A DNA stretch of 28,811 nt, taken from assembly GCA_035533255.1 (NCBI GenBank), contig DATLUE010000424.1, forward strand, positions 1 to 28,811, written 5' to 3'. Positions 1-8,686 of this stretch are shown here, in pieces. The notes under the pieces were generated by a model. That model was given only the letters and a program-made list of their open reading frames with translations. It ran no database searches and was not told the origin of the DNA. The position numbers and the translations under genes are program-made. Within the stretch, counting starts at the first letter, position 1. Every line of letters starts with the position of its first letter. This DNA comes from CAIKMD01 sp035533255. Lineage in GTDB: Bacteria > Pseudomonadota > Alphaproteobacteria > ATCC43930 > CGMCC-115725.

Positions 1-1100
1 ACGAGATCGGCCTGACGGCTCGCGCCGACCTTTTTAAGGACCGCGCGAAGCTGGGTACGCACGGTCGGCATCCGAACATCGAATTCCTGGGCAATGTCGG
101 TCAGGCGCCGGCCTTCGGCGATTCCCGCAGCGACCCGCGCCTCGGCCTTCGACAAGCCGAAGAGCTGGCTGAGCCGCGGTCCGAGCTCGTTGTTGCGATG
201 CGCGAGATCGCTCAGAAACACCAGCGCGCGCGGCGCTTTCGCTTCGAGACCGCCGGCAACCGAAAACGGCATCACGACCACCGCGTAAGGCCGTTTGCCG
301 GACGGGCGCGCGATCAACAGCGCGCCGTCCCGCTTCTCCATCCCGCCGTTTGCCGACACGTCGCGCAGCGCGGCCAGAAGATTATTGGTCTCGAACGAGC
401 GCGCCGCCTGAATGCGATTGTCCCGTCGCATCAAGCCGTCATTGTCGGCCAGGATTTCCTCGGCGGCGGCGTTCGCGAAGCGCACCTGCCCGTTCTGGTC
501 GGCAATGATCGCGCCCACCGACATGGCGTCGAGGATGCGGCGCGGCATTTCCTGGTCGAGGCTGCGCAGCTCGATCGCGCGCGCCAGACGCTCGGCATTC
601 GCCATGTGATGCACGAAGCGCCGGAATTCGATCACCTCGGCTGCGGAAAACGGCGCATGACCCGAGGCGCGCTCGACGAAAACCTGGCGATAAAGGGGAC
701 CGATTTCCGTGAGGTTCGCGCCGAGACTATGCGCGATGCCATGCTCGGCGAGGAAAGCGCGCTGGAATCCGCCATCTTGGAGGCCGGCATCGACCAGATC
801 ATAGTGAGAAACGACGATGCTCTCCGCATGCGCGCGCTCGAGGAATCGCCGCCGGGGGTCGACCGCTCCCCATCGCGCGCGGTAGAGCGCGACAAAATCC
901 GCCGTTAGCGCGCCCGCAGCCGTGCAATCCGCAACGGCATTGTTCTCTTTGTCCCAGGCGAGATAGAGCGCACCGGCCGCGTTCAGGCTTTGGGCGAGCA
1001 TGCTCAAACCGCGACGACGCGCCGACGGCTCGATCGCCGCGTCGTAAAGCGAAGCGATCGCGTCGTCTCGCAGAATTTCGTGATTGTCCATTCTTGCCAT
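1..1100 (-). CDS. LuxR-type HTH transcriptional regulator with PAS-like sensor region (3' end cut by window edge)
   Basis: The frame is open from an ATG at 1100 leftward past the window edge, giving about 366 codons with no stop. The C-terminal part is a LuxR-type helix-turn-helix: it contains LFGLSKAEARVAAGIAEG, then LTDIAQ, then VRTQLRAVLKKVGASRQADL, the usual DNA-recognition layout. Upstream, around residues 185-290, a PAS-like stretch (ILDAMSVGAIIADQNGQVRF) suggests a small-molecule or redox sensor. The first ~180 residues are alpha-helical looking and resemble no specific family I can name. The start is uncertain: a second in-frame ATG lies at 1091 and neither has a strong Shine-Dalgarno sequence. 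Only the last few residues should be missing. The target genes are unknown; no autoinducer synthase is visible. A direct repeat sits just upstream and could be an operator. Confidence 0.88.
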   Translation of the reverse strand, partial: MARMDNHEILRDDAIASLYDAAIEPSARRRGLSMLAQSLNAAGALYLAWDKENNAVADCTAAGALTADFVALYRARWGAVDPRRRFLERAHAESIVVSHYDLVDAGLQDGGFQRAFLAEHGIAHSLGANLTEIGPLYRQVFVERASGHAPFSAAEVIEFRRFVHHMANAERLARAIELRSLDQEMPRRILDAMSVGAIIADQNGQVRFANAAAEEILADNDGLMRRDNRIQAARSFETNNLLAALRDVSANGGMEKRDGALLIARPSGKRPYAVVVMPFSVAGGLEAKAPRALVFLSDLAHRNNELGPRLSQLFGLSKAEARVAAGIAEGRRLTDIAQEFDVRMPTVRTQLRAVLKKVGASRQADL

Positions 1101-1153
1101 GAGCCGGCCGTGGAAAACTGACGCCACCCGATGAATGCGAACGGCAACGTCTT

Positions 1154-1179
1154 CGTAACCCTAATTCTACCGTAACCCT
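1154..1179. repeat. Direct repeat CGTAACCCT x2, candidate operator upstream of the LuxR-type gene
   Basis: CGTAACCCT occurs at 1154-1162 and again at 1171-1179, a 17-nt period, 54-79 nt upstream of the LuxR-type start codon at 1100. Exact 9-mer repeats in a short divergent intergenic region are typical of regulator binding sites. A role in autoregulation is inference only. Confidence 0.35.
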
Positions 1180-1381
1180 GCACATCGACGCCGAACGAAC
1201 GACGACAAGTTCAGCTAAATGCGATCTTTCACTAAGCACATCCGCCACCGATCATTCGAATGCACGAAAAATTGGAATAAGTTTTCATAGGTATGAGGCT
1301 GGCTGCCCGATTGGGACGTCGCAGCGCTTCGCTATAACGGGCAGAAGACTGAAAGAGACTCGGCGGCCGATGGAGCGCGGT

Positions 1382-1588
1382 ATGCAGTTGAACGCGTCGG
1401 GCGCAGCGTTCATCGCCTTTGCCATGATCGCCGCCGCTGCCGGCATCGTCGCCACCCATGCGCTCGCGCCGGCGCTTCTTCGTCTCGCCGACGAAGCAAG
1501 TGGCACGGCCAAGGCGGCGACACCTTTACCGACAGGCGACGATACCGCGACGCAGCATCGAAACGGCTCGCGACAAGCGCCGGACTGA
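1382..1588 (+). CDS. Small single-pass membrane or exported protein, unknown function
   Basis: A 68-residue frame starts with ATG at 1382, six bases after a GGAG Shine-Dalgarno-like sequence at 1372-1375. An in-frame ATG at 1370 would add four residues but lacks a ribosome site. Residues ~7-30 form one hydrophobic segment rich in Ala, Ile and Val (AAFIAFAMIAAAAGIVATHA), followed by a polar Thr/Ala/Gly/Asp-rich tail. This fits a small inner-membrane protein or an uncleaved export signal. I do not recognise the family. It lies divergently from the LuxR-type gene and converges with the 69-residue frame on the other strand. Small size and lack of a family make it a tentative call. Confidence 0.4.
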   Translation: MQLNASGAAFIAFAMIAAAAGIVATHALAPALLRLADEASGTAKAATPLPTGDDTATQHRNGSRQAPD

Positions 1589-1608
1589 CGGGCGATTCCC
1601 GCAACCGT

Positions 1609-1818
1609 CTAACGTCGCAACGGTAGAACAGCTCTTCGTCTCGCAAACGTCGCGGCGATCCGCGCTTGCAATCGCGTGATCGCGTCGCGGTCCATGCGGA
1701 TGATGACGCGTTGCTTTCCGGCTGCGACGATCACCAGCGCCGCCGGGCGATCGGCGCCGTTGTCGAGCACGTCGGCAGCGATCGCTTCGTAGGTAACCAC
1801 GAATTTGCGCTGGGTCAT
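1609..1818 (-). CDS. Small hypothetical protein (69 aa)
   Basis: The ATG at 1818 is preceded by GAGG with a five-base spacer, a good ribosome site. The product starts MTQRKFVVTYEAIAADVLD, continues with a beta-like stretch (ALVIVAAGKQRVIIRMDRDA) and ends in a basic helical tail. Alternating strand and helix character suggests a small folded soluble protein. No catalytic motif is visible and I do not recognise the family. It is transcribed away from the histidine kinase gene, so the ~200-nt gap between them (1819-2017) would carry both promoters; I see no convincing promoter boxes there. Confidence 0.5.
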   Translation of the reverse strand: MTQRKFVVTYEAIAADVLDNGADRPAALVIVAAGKQRVIIRMDRDAITRLQARIAATFARRRAVLPLRR

Positions 1819-2017
1819 CGATGCCTCGGCAATCGGTGGAGCGGGATTATGACCCTCGCGACGGCGTCCAAGCTAAATCGCTTTTCATCCAATCAACGTA
1901 AATCGCCGAGTCGGCGCGGCGGCGCGATGCGTGCCATGATGTTGCCACAAAGTGCTGCTCGCCGCCGATGCGCGTCGGCGATCGCACGGGAGGCGAAGAA
2001 TTACCGCGCTGGCTCGT

Positions 2018-5000
2018 ATGGCGACGAAATCGATGCGGATGACGATGGGCCATTGGCCGCTGCGCCATCGGCGGTCGCGCGGCATCCGTCGCGCGATCGC
2101 GCCAATGCCGGAGGCCGCGCGGCGCGCCCGCCCTCCTCGCATGATCGGGTGGGGCGCCGCAATTCTCGTCGTCGCTCTGATGGCGGTCGATGCCAGCGCG
2201 ATTTGGCATTTGCGGCGGACCGCGATGGCGGCTGCGCAAGACAGCCTCGGCAAGCTCAACCGCGTTCTCGAAGAGCAATCGGTGCGAACGCTTCAGGGCG
2301 CCGATCTAGTGCTTTCCGCCATCGACGACGAGCTCGGCACCGCCGGCATCGCCGACGCGACGCAGTTCCGCCGCGTCGCCGGCAGCAGCGACGCGCATCA
2401 AGGCCTGGCGCGAAAGATCGCCGGATTGCCGCAGGTCGCGGCGCTGTTTCTCGTCGATGCGTCCGGCAACGTCGTCAACAGCTCCGCCAGCACGCCCGTT
2501 CGCAACCTCAACATCCGCAACCGCGCCTATTTCTCGACCCTGCGCGACTATCCCGAGCTCGGCACGATCATCAGCGAGCCCCTGACAAGTCAAACCACCG
2601 GGCTTGCGACGATCTATCTCGCTCATCGCCTCAACGCGATCGATGGCAGCTTCATCGGCATCGCGACGGCGGCGATCCGTCTCGACTATTTCGAGAATTT
2701 CTATCGCGATGTCTATCTCGGCAAGGGCAGCGCGATCGGCTTGTGGCGGACTGACGGCGTGCTTCTGGCGCGTTATCCGGCCAATCCGGCCGCAAGCGGC
2801 CGTCCGTTCAGCGATCCCCTTCTGGCGCGAGACATCGCAACCGGGGAAAGTTTCGGTCCGGTTCGCGCTCAGGATGGCGTTGCCGGCAAGCCGGTGATCC
2901 TCGCCGGCCGGCGGCTCGGCCCTTATCCGCTGATCGCCACGACCTCACTAACCGTTTCCTCGGTTCTCGCCGCCTGGAGACTGCAAGCGGCGGTCGCCGC
3001 CATCATCGGCCTCAGCCTCAGCGCGGCGATAATCGCGATTGCCGCCTTGCTGCGCCGCCAGTTCGTCGCTCAGCTATTGATAGCTCGCGCCGATGCGCGG
3101 ATTTTGGATGAAAGCCACGCCCGACGGGACTTGCTGCGCGCGGTCGAGCGCGCCGAAGCGATCGCCGCCGAGCGCCGGATCGCCGAGGAAGCGTTGCGCC
3201 ACAGCGAGCGGCGGTTCCGCGACATCGCGGAATTCACCGCCGACTGGATTTGGGAATCCGATCTCAACCACCGCTTCGTCTTCCTCAGCGGCGAAGGGTC
3301 CCAGGTGGCGCTCGGCAAGACTCAGTGGGACGTGGCGGGCGCCGATCTCGAGACCGATGAGCACTGGCGCCGTCATAAGGCCGATCTCGAGGCCAGGCGG
3401 CCGTTCCGCGGCTTTCGTTTCTCAATTTCCTGGCCGGGCGGATCGGTCCAACACTATGCCGCCAACGGCAAGCCGATTTTCGACGATTACGGCGTATTTC
3501 TGGGCTATCGCGGCACCGTCACCAACGAGACCGAAGCGATCATGGCCGAAAGCCGTGCGCGCCGCGCCGCCCGATTGCTGCGTGATGCCGTCGACAGCAT
3601 CTCGGAAGGCTTCGTGATTTTCGATGCGGACGACAAGCTGGTCATGTGCAACGACGCTTATCGCGGAATGTATCCCGAAATCGCCGATCTGATGGTACCG
3701 GGCACCACCTTCGAGCAAATATTGCGTGCCGGCGTGGCACGCGGCCAGTTCGCCGACGCCGAGGATCGCGAGGAGGAATGGCTGGCCAAACGCGTCCGGC
3801 AGCACCGCCGGCTCGAAGGGGCAGTCGAGCAACCGCTGCGCAACGGGCGTTGGGCGCTGGCGTCGGAACGACGCATGAGCGACGGCGGAACCGCAGGCTT
3901 GCGCATCGATATCACGGCGCTGAAAAAGATCCAGGTCGCGCTGCACGAAAGCCAGATTCGGCTCGACGAGGCGGAGAAGATCGCCAGCCTCGGTTGCACG
4001 GATTACAACCTTGTGACCGGAACGCTGATGTGGTCGAACGAGACCTATCGCATTTTCGGGCTCGACATCCGGGAATTCCCGCCTTCCGGCGAGAGCTCTC
4101 TGGCGTTCGTCGATCCCGCGGATCGCCCGCGCGTGCGCGCGTTGTGGTCCGACCTTGGCCGCGGCATCTCGCCGAAGCCGATCGAATATCGCATCATCCG
4201 CCCAGACGGCGAGCCGCGCCTCGTTCATCTTCGGCACGAAATCATCCGCAACGATCGCGGAACCCCGATCCGCGTGTTCAGCACCGTGCAGGACGTGACC
4301 GTGCAGCGCGCGGCCGAGGCGCGAGCCCACGAGTTGGAAATGCTCCTCCTCCACTCGCAAAAGCTCGAGGCGCTTGGCACCATGGCCGGCGGCCTCGCGC
4401 ATGAATTGAACAATATCCTGGCGCCGGTCTTGTCTTTCTCGCAGATCGCGCTGGAGGACCTTCCGGCGGGCAGCGACACCCGCAACGACCTGGAGATGGT
4501 CATCCTCGCAAGCCGGCGCGCGCGGGATCTCGTGCGCCAGATTCTGGCGTTCGGCCGCAAGCAGCCGCTGGAGCGGCGGCTCATGAATCTCGGCGTGACC
4601 GCGCGCCAGTCATTGCAGATGCTTCGTGCCACCTTGCCGGCGCAGATCGAATTGGTCGAGCGGCTGGAAACGGTGGCGCCGATTCACGCGGATCCGGGGC
4701 AGCTTCAGCAGGTGATCGTCAATTTGGTGACCAATGCGGCGCAAGCGATCGGCGGACGGCACGGCCGGATCGTCGTGACCCTGTCGCATCTCGCCGCGCC
4801 GATCGGACAAGCTGGATCGGCGGTCTGCTTGTCGGTCGCCGATAGCGGTTGCGGGATGAGCGCGGCGACCGCGGGACGCGTCTTCGAGCCGTTCTTCACC
4901 ACGCGGGAATTCGAGCACGGCAGCGGCCTCGGCCTCTCGGTGGCTCACGGGATCGTCAGCGCCCACGGGGGACGGATCGAGCTGCACACGGCGCCGGGCG

Positions 5001-5077
5001 ATGGCACGGAATTCACGGTCATCCTGCCGGCGACGGAGCAGCCCGCCGAGACCGTCCCGGCGCAAACGGCGGCGTGA
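2018..5077 (+). CDS. Membrane-bound multi-PAS sensor histidine kinase
   Basis: This is a hybrid-free sensor kinase of about 1019 residues. One transmembrane helix (IGWGAAILVVALMAVDASAI) near residues 43-62 and a second (AAVAAIIGLSLSAAIIAIAALL) near 325-347 flank a periplasmic Cache-type (double PDC) sensor region with motifs such as NIRNRAYFS. Three cytoplasmic PAS domains follow (starting at about DIAEFTADWIWESD, DAVDSISEGFVIFD and EKIASLGCTDYN). Next comes a HisKA domain with the phospho-acceptor His ~795 in GGLAHELNNIL, then an HATPase domain with N box (NLVTNAAQAI), G1 (VADSGCGM), F box and G2 (GSGLGLSVAHGIV). The start is unclear: a GTG at 1952 and ATGs at 2105 and 2141 are also in frame, and a GGGAGG at 1988-1993 is too far from 2018. 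The partner is almost certainly the receiver protein directly downstream. The ligand is unknown. Confidence 0.93.
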   Translation: MATKSMRMTMGHWPLRHRRSRGIRRAIAPMPEAARRARPPRMIGWGAAILVVALMAVDASAIWHLRRTAMAAAQDSLGKLNRVLEEQSVRTLQGADLVLSAIDDELGTAGIADATQFRRVAGSSDAHQGLARKIAGLPQVAALFLVDASGNVVNSSASTPVRNLNIRNRAYFSTLRDYPELGTIISEPLTSQTTGLATIYLAHRLNAIDGSFIGIATAAIRLDYFENFYRDVYLGKGSAIGLWRTDGVLLARYPANPAASGRPFSDPLLARDIATGESFGPVRAQDGVAGKPVILAGRRLGPYPLIATTSLTVSSVLAAWRLQAAVAAIIGLSLSAAIIAIAALLRRQFVAQLLIARADARILDESHARRDLLRAVERAEAIAAERRIAEEALRHSERRFRDIAEFTADWIWESDLNHRFVFLSGEGSQVALGKTQWDVAGADLETDEHWRRHKADLEARRPFRGFRFSISWPGGSVQHYAANGKPIFDDYGVFLGYRGTVTNETEAIMAESRARRAARLLRDAVDSISEGFVIFDADDKLVMCNDAYRGMYPEIADLMVPGTTFEQILRAGVARGQFADAEDREEEWLAKRVRQHRRLEGAVEQPLRNGRWALASERRMSDGGTAGLRIDITALKKIQVALHESQIRLDEAEKIASLGCTDYNLVTGTLMWSNETYRIFGLDIREFPPSGESSLAFVDPADRPRVRALWSDLGRGISPKPIEYRIIRPDGEPRLVHLRHEIIRNDRGTPIRVFSTVQDVTVQRAAEARAHELEMLLLHSQKLEALGTMAGGLAHELNNILAPVLSFSQIALEDLPAGSDTRNDLEMVILASRRARDLVRQILAFGRKQPLERRLMNLGVTARQSLQMLRATLPAQIELVERLETVAPIHADPGQLQQVIVNLVTNAAQAIGGRHGRIVVTLSHLAAPIGQAGSAVCLSVADSGCGMSAATAGRVFEPFFTTREFEHGSGLGLSVAHGIVSAHGGRIELHTAPGDGTEFTVILPATEQPAETVPAQTAA

Positions 5078-5087
5078 GGATCGCGCG

Positions 5088-5483
5088 ATGAGGTGCGACA
5101 CGATTCTCGTCATCGACGACGAGCCCATGATACGCCATATGATAACGCGCATCCTCGAGCGGGCCAGCTACGCGGTCGTCAGCGCCGCGAACGGCATTCA
5201 AGGGCTCGCTTGCTTTCGCCGCGAGCGGCCCTCGCTGGTGATCACCGATCTCATCATGCCGGATCGCGAGGGAATCGAGACCATCCGCCTCATATTGCGC
5301 GATCAGCCCGGCATGCCGATCATCGCGATTTCCGGCAGCGGGCGCATCGGCTCGGCCGATTTTCTTTCGATGGCGCGCGAGCTGGGCGCGTCCGACATTC
5401 TGCGCAAACCGTTCGAGCCGCGCGACCTGCTTGAGCTGGTCGCCCACCATGTCGGCGCGACGCGCATCGCCGATCGCGTCTGA
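5088..5483 (+). CDS. Stand-alone response regulator receiver protein (CheY-like)
   Basis: The 131-residue product is a single receiver domain: acidic pocket VIDDEP near residues 8-13, phospho-acceptor Asp 54 in ITDLIMPD, conserved Ser/Thr position in IAISGSG, and Lys in LRKPFEP. There is no output domain. The ATG at 5088 follows a GAGGA site at 5076-5080 that overlaps the kinase stop codon, so the two genes are translationally close and form an operon. The kinase should phosphorylate this protein. Without an effector domain it probably acts by protein-protein contact or passes phosphate on to another protein, as in a phosphorelay. The final output is not visible in this window. Confidence 0.92.
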   Translation: MRCDTILVIDDEPMIRHMITRILERASYAVVSAANGIQGLACFRRERPSLVITDLIMPDREGIETIRLILRDQPGMPIIAISGSGRIGSADFLSMARELGASDILRKPFEPRDLLELVAHHVGATRIADRV

Positions 5484-5610
5484 ACGGCGCAGCGTCGCTT
5501 TCTGTCATTAAAGCGAATCCACGAATTCGGTACACCTGCCGCGATCGGAGGAAAGCGATCGAAATTAAAATTCAGAAAATGTGTTCGGAATGTGGAAAAA
5601 GCGCGAGCAC

Positions 5611-5675
5611 TTTGCGCATATGAGATTTTCCTGTGACGATTGCGCTTTGACGCACAATACTTTCAGTTTGACGCA
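5611..5675. repeat. TTTGACGCA direct repeats at 21-bp spacing upstream of the sigma factor gene
   Basis: TTTGACGCA occurs exactly at 5646-5654 and 5667-5675, 21 bp apart, two helical turns. Two weaker look-alikes, TTTGCGCAT at 5611 and TGTGACGAT at 5632, are also 21 bp apart. They lie 70-130 nt upstream of the sigma factor start and could be binding sites on one DNA face for an activator or repressor. The surrounding 5484-5742 gap holds no gene I can support. Confidence 0.4.
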
Positions 5676-5742
5676 TAAAAGCCGAGATTATCTTCGAAAC
5701 TCCCTTCCACTGCAGTTGTGGCCTTTTTGCAGGAGGAAGATA

Positions 5743-6288
5743 ATGACGGTTACCACCTTCTCCGACGACGTTGTTCAGACCCTACCTCGGCTCGAGGGAT
5801 TTGCGCGCCGGCTCGCGGGCAATCGCAGCTTCGCGGATGATCTGGTCCAAGAGACCGTCTTGCGCGCGCTCGTCCATGCCGACCAGTTCCGTCCAGGCAC
5901 CAATCTCCTCGCTTGGCTCACCACTATTCTGCGCAATGCCTATTTCAACGAGAAGCGCCGCCAGCGCCGCATCGGCCCGCTCGATCCGACCACCGTGCCG
6001 GCGCCGGCAATCAGCGACGAGCAGGAATGGCATTTGCGGATGCGCGACGTCACCTGCCGCTTCGCAACCCTGCCGGCCGCGCAGCGGGAAGCGCTCATGT
6101 TGGTTGGGGCAAACGGCTATTCCTACGATCACGCCGCCAAACTGGCAGGCTGCGCCGTGGGCACCATGAAGAGCCGGGTCTCGCGCGCGCGCTCCGAGCT
6201 GCAAGGCATGCTCGATCGCGGCGATATGCCGGCATGGACGCGCGATAGCTACAGCCGCGATCTGGAGCATCTCGACAAGGCAGCCTGA
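5743..6288 (+). CDS. ECF sigma factor, EcfG-like (ECF15 type)
   Basis: A 181-residue extracytoplasmic-function sigma factor. Region 2 includes LPRLEGFARRLAGNRSFADD, then LVQETVLRAL and a WLTTILRN segment that fits the -10 binding helix. Region 4 contains LPAAQREALMLVGANGYSYD followed by the helix-turn-helix AAKLAGCAVGTMKSRVSRAR. These segments look most like the alphaproteobacterial general-stress factor EcfG. The ATG at 5743 has a near-perfect AGGAGG at 5731-5736; a longer in-frame start at 5581 covers unlikely, low-quality sequence. EcfG is normally held by the anti-sigma factor NepR and released by PhyR, but neither gene is adjacent here, so it may be an additional EcfG copy. An intrinsic terminator follows the stop codon. 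Confidence 0.9.
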   Translation: MTVTTFSDDVVQTLPRLEGFARRLAGNRSFADDLVQETVLRALVHADQFRPGTNLLAWLTTILRNAYFNEKRRQRRIGPLDPTTVPAPAISDEQEWHLRMRDVTCRFATLPAAQREALMLVGANGYSYDHAAKLAGCAVGTMKSRVSRARSELQGMLDRGDMPAWTRDSYSRDLEHLDKAA

Positions 6289-6323
6289 CCGCCGACCACC
6301 TCGCGAGGCCGCAACAGCAGCGT

Positions 6324-6359
6324 GGGTTTCGGGCGCAACGCTCGAAACCCGCCTTTTTT
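6324..6359 (+). terminator. Rho-independent terminator of the sigma factor gene
   Basis: A 12-bp stem (6324-6335 with 6339-6350, one G-U pair) and a three-base loop are followed by TTTTTT at 6354-6359. It begins 35 nt after the sigma factor stop codon. The T run is only on the plus-strand side, so it serves the sigma factor and not the convergent membrane protein gene. Confidence 0.88.
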
Positions 6360-6431
6360 GTCAGCTCTCGCCGGCACCCTGCCAAACGGCCGGTCGGCGG
6401 CGCGCGGTTTGCATTTCGATCGGCAGCGCGG

Positions 6432-7379
6432 TTATTGCAACAGATCGGGCGTGCTGGCGGATTCCATCCGGCATTCGATCTCGGCGTTGAGCTCGGCGCC
6501 GAGCAACACGATGAAGACCGCGATATAGAGCCACAGCAGCAGCACGACGACCGCGCCGAGCGAGCCATAGCTGGCGTCGTAGGAAGCCAGTTTGGCGACG
6601 TAGAGCGCGAACAGCGCCGAGCTGCCGATCCACACCGCCGTCGTCAGCCCGACGCCCCATGCGCCCCACGGGCGGTCGCTGTCATAGCGGGCCGGGGCGA
6701 AGCGATAGATGCCGGCGATGGCCAGCGCCACCAGCAAGGTCAGCGCGGGCCAGCGAAACACCGTGATCGCGGTCTTGAGAGGGCTGGAAAACGGCAGCCA
6801 ATCGAGCACCAGCGGCGTCACGGCAAACAACAGCAACGAGGCGAGCGCGAAGACGATCGAGCATGCAGCCAGAATCAGGGCGGCGAGCTGAAAGCGGACG
6901 ACGCCGCGCGTCTCCTTCTGCTCGTAAGCTGCATCGAGCGCCGCAATCATCGACGAGGCCGCGGATTGCGCGCTCCATATCGCGACCGCCAAACCGATGA
7001 CCAAGCGCAGCCCCAACGCCGATTGCGGCTTGGCGGCGAGCATCTTGAGAAAGTCGGCCAGGACCGTGATCACGTCGGCCGGCAACAGGCCGATCAGCGA
7101 GCCGATCTGACTTTGGACCTGGTCCGGGTTGAACATCAGCCCGTAGATCGAGACGATCGCTGCGAGACCGGACGGGATGGCGACGAAGATATAGAACGCC
7201 ACGCCGGCCGCCAGGAGCGAGAGATTGTCGCGCCCGATCCGGGTGCCGATCGCCAGCAAGATGCTCCACCACTCGCGCCGCACCATCTCGTGCCAGCGCA
7301 GTGCCCGCGGGATCAAGCGGGTTGTGATCGCGATTTTGGCACCGCGCAGAAGCTGGTTGTCGTGGGTGCTGGCCGACAT
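6432..7379 (-). CDS. YihY/BrkB-family inner-membrane protein
   Basis: The 315-residue product has the family's six hydrophobic segments. Near the N-terminus it carries DNLSLLAAGVAFYIFVAIPS, a hallmark of the YihY/BrkB (once misnamed ribonuclease BN) family. The conserved C-terminal part includes YGSLGAVVVLLLWLYIAVFI and LLGAELNAEIE. The family is widespread in bacterial inner membranes; its function is not settled. The ATG at 7379 (MSASTHDN) was chosen over a frame opening at 7442 because the extra residues are arginine/glycine-rich and a GAGG lies upstream. It is downstream of, and co-oriented with, the amidohydrolase gene (117-nt gap), but there is no clear functional link. Confidence 0.9.
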   Translation of the reverse strand: MSASTHDNQLLRGAKIAITTRLIPRALRWHEMVRREWWSILLAIGTRIGRDNLSLLAAGVAFYIFVAIPSGLAAIVSIYGLMFNPDQVQSQIGSLIGLLPADVITVLADFLKMLAAKPQSALGLRLVIGLAVAIWSAQSAASSMIAALDAAYEQKETRGVVRFQLAALILAACSIVFALASLLLFAVTPLVLDWLPFSSPLKTAITVFRWPALTLLVALAIAGIYRFAPARYDSDRPWGAWGVGLTTAVWIGSSALFALYVAKLASYDASYGSLGAVVVLLLWLYIAVFIVLLGAELNAEIECRMESASTPDLLQ

Positions 7380-7496
7380 CGATCGATGGCCTCGCGGGCA
7401 ACGCTCGCCTCCCGCGGAACGCGGGGCAAGCTCCCGATTCAACCGCGACTTGCCGCGCGCGGTTCCCTTGCCGCGCTTGGCGATGCCGGATGCGTG

Positions 7497-8537
7497 CTAT
7501 TTCGCCGGGACGGCCTCGCGCGCCGGCTGCCGGACATCGGCGCCGCCCGGATCGCGCAAATTCAGGATGCGGCGCGCGTTGCCGCAGAAGATCTTCTCCT
7601 GATCGGCCTGCGACATGCCGGTCTCGCCGAAATATTTCAGCGCCGCTGCCGGGCTCCAGCACGGGTAATCGCTGCCATACATGATGTGACCGACGCCGTA
7701 GAAATCGATCGCGAATTTGATGCCCGCGGCATGCGGCGAGACCGTATCGGTGTACATGCGCTTCAGATAGACGCTCGGCAATTGCGGCAGCTTTGCCGCC
7801 TTGGAATTCTTGTCCATGCGCCCCGCCTGGTAGGGCAGCGCGCCGCCGGTATGGGAGATGAAAAGCTTGAGCTTGGGGTGGCGCTCCATCATGCCCGACA
7901 AGACGAGGCGATAAGCGGAGACGCTGAGATCGACGACCCGGCCGAGGCTCAGATAGAGCGCACCGTTATAGCCGTCGAGAATGTCCTCATAGATGCCGTC
8001 GGTCGGATGCAGGAACAGCGGCACGCCGAGCTCCTCGACGCGATCGTAGAACGGCTCGAGCCGCTCGGCGTCGATATGCGGATCGGGGCCGATGCTGCCC
8101 GGCAGGTTGATGCCGACGAGACCGAGATCGAGAATCGCGTGATTCATCACCTCGATCGCCATGCGCGTGTCGTTGAGCGGCACCACGCCGGTGCCCCAGA
8201 AACGGCCGGCATATTTGCGCTGTGCGCCCGCCATTTCCTCGTTCCACATTTGCGCGACGTCGCGACCTTCCTCGCCGGGGAAATCGGCAAAGGCGACCGA
8301 GAACGGGCCGACCGAGCAGACCGCGCCCATCCCGGGGCTGAGACTGTCCAGATGCGCGAGCTCGGCATCGAGATCGAACCATTCGCCGCCGACATTCGAG
8401 ATGCGCTTGCCCGCGTGGCGCCAATAGGTGTAGCCGCCCTTGTCGTTGACCGCGGCGCGCGGGTAGTCCTTGCGCTGGCAGAGATAACCGAGGACCGAGC
8501 GCGGACGCCAGTGGAAATGGGAATCGATGATGCGCAT
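7497..8537 (-). CDS. Metal-dependent amidohydrolase/decarboxylase (ACMSD-like, amidohydrolase 2 family)
   Basis: A 346-residue TIM-barrel hydrolase. It starts MRIIDSHFHW, giving the His-x-His metal pair at residues 7 and 9. Further metal or active-site segments are PLFLHPT, LFISHTGGALPYQAGRMD and the catalytic Asp in IMYGSDYP. This layout matches aminocarboxymuconate-semialdehyde decarboxylase and related non-oxidative decarboxylases or hydrolases. The substrate cannot be told from sequence. The start at 8537 has GGAG eight bases upstream; the longer frame to 8762 runs into intergenic DNA and the neighbouring gene remnant. With the Rieske, LLM and HD-domain genes nearby it could act in breakdown of an aromatic or other ring compound (inference). 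Confidence 0.88.
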   Translation of the reverse strand: MRIIDSHFHWRPRSVLGYLCQRKDYPRAAVNDKGGYTYWRHAGKRISNVGGEWFDLDAELAHLDSLSPGMGAVCSVGPFSVAFADFPGEEGRDVAQMWNEEMAGAQRKYAGRFWGTGVVPLNDTRMAIEVMNHAILDLGLVGINLPGSIGPDPHIDAERLEPFYDRVEELGVPLFLHPTDGIYEDILDGYNGALYLSLGRVVDLSVSAYRLVLSGMMERHPKLKLFISHTGGALPYQAGRMDKNSKAAKLPQLPSVYLKRMYTDTVSPHAAGIKFAIDFYGVGHIMYGSDYPCWSPAAALKYFGETGMSQADQEKIFCGNARRILNLRDPGGADVRQPAREAVPAK

Positions 8538-8686
8538 CAAGCGTCTCCTGCCGATCGAGCCCGCGCTGGGCGGCGGTTTACGACACCTCCCAATTGTCGC
8601 GCCAAACCGCCCTATCCACAAGACCAAAGGCGCCGCCGGGCGAGGGTTAACGCCGGACCGGATTTGGCGCCGGTTTCGGCTCGGCC

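Noticed and set aside
198..908. 236-codon plus-strand open frame
   Set aside because: It overlaps the LuxR-type regulator on the minus strand, which has a recognisable helix-turn-helix. The plus-strand product is Arg/Ala/His-rich without a domain.
5581..5742. N-terminal extension of the sigma factor
   Set aside because: The extension would start at a non-ATG codon and covers the repeat-rich upstream region. The ATG at 5743 has a near-perfect AGGAGG and begins at the usual sigma factor N-terminus.
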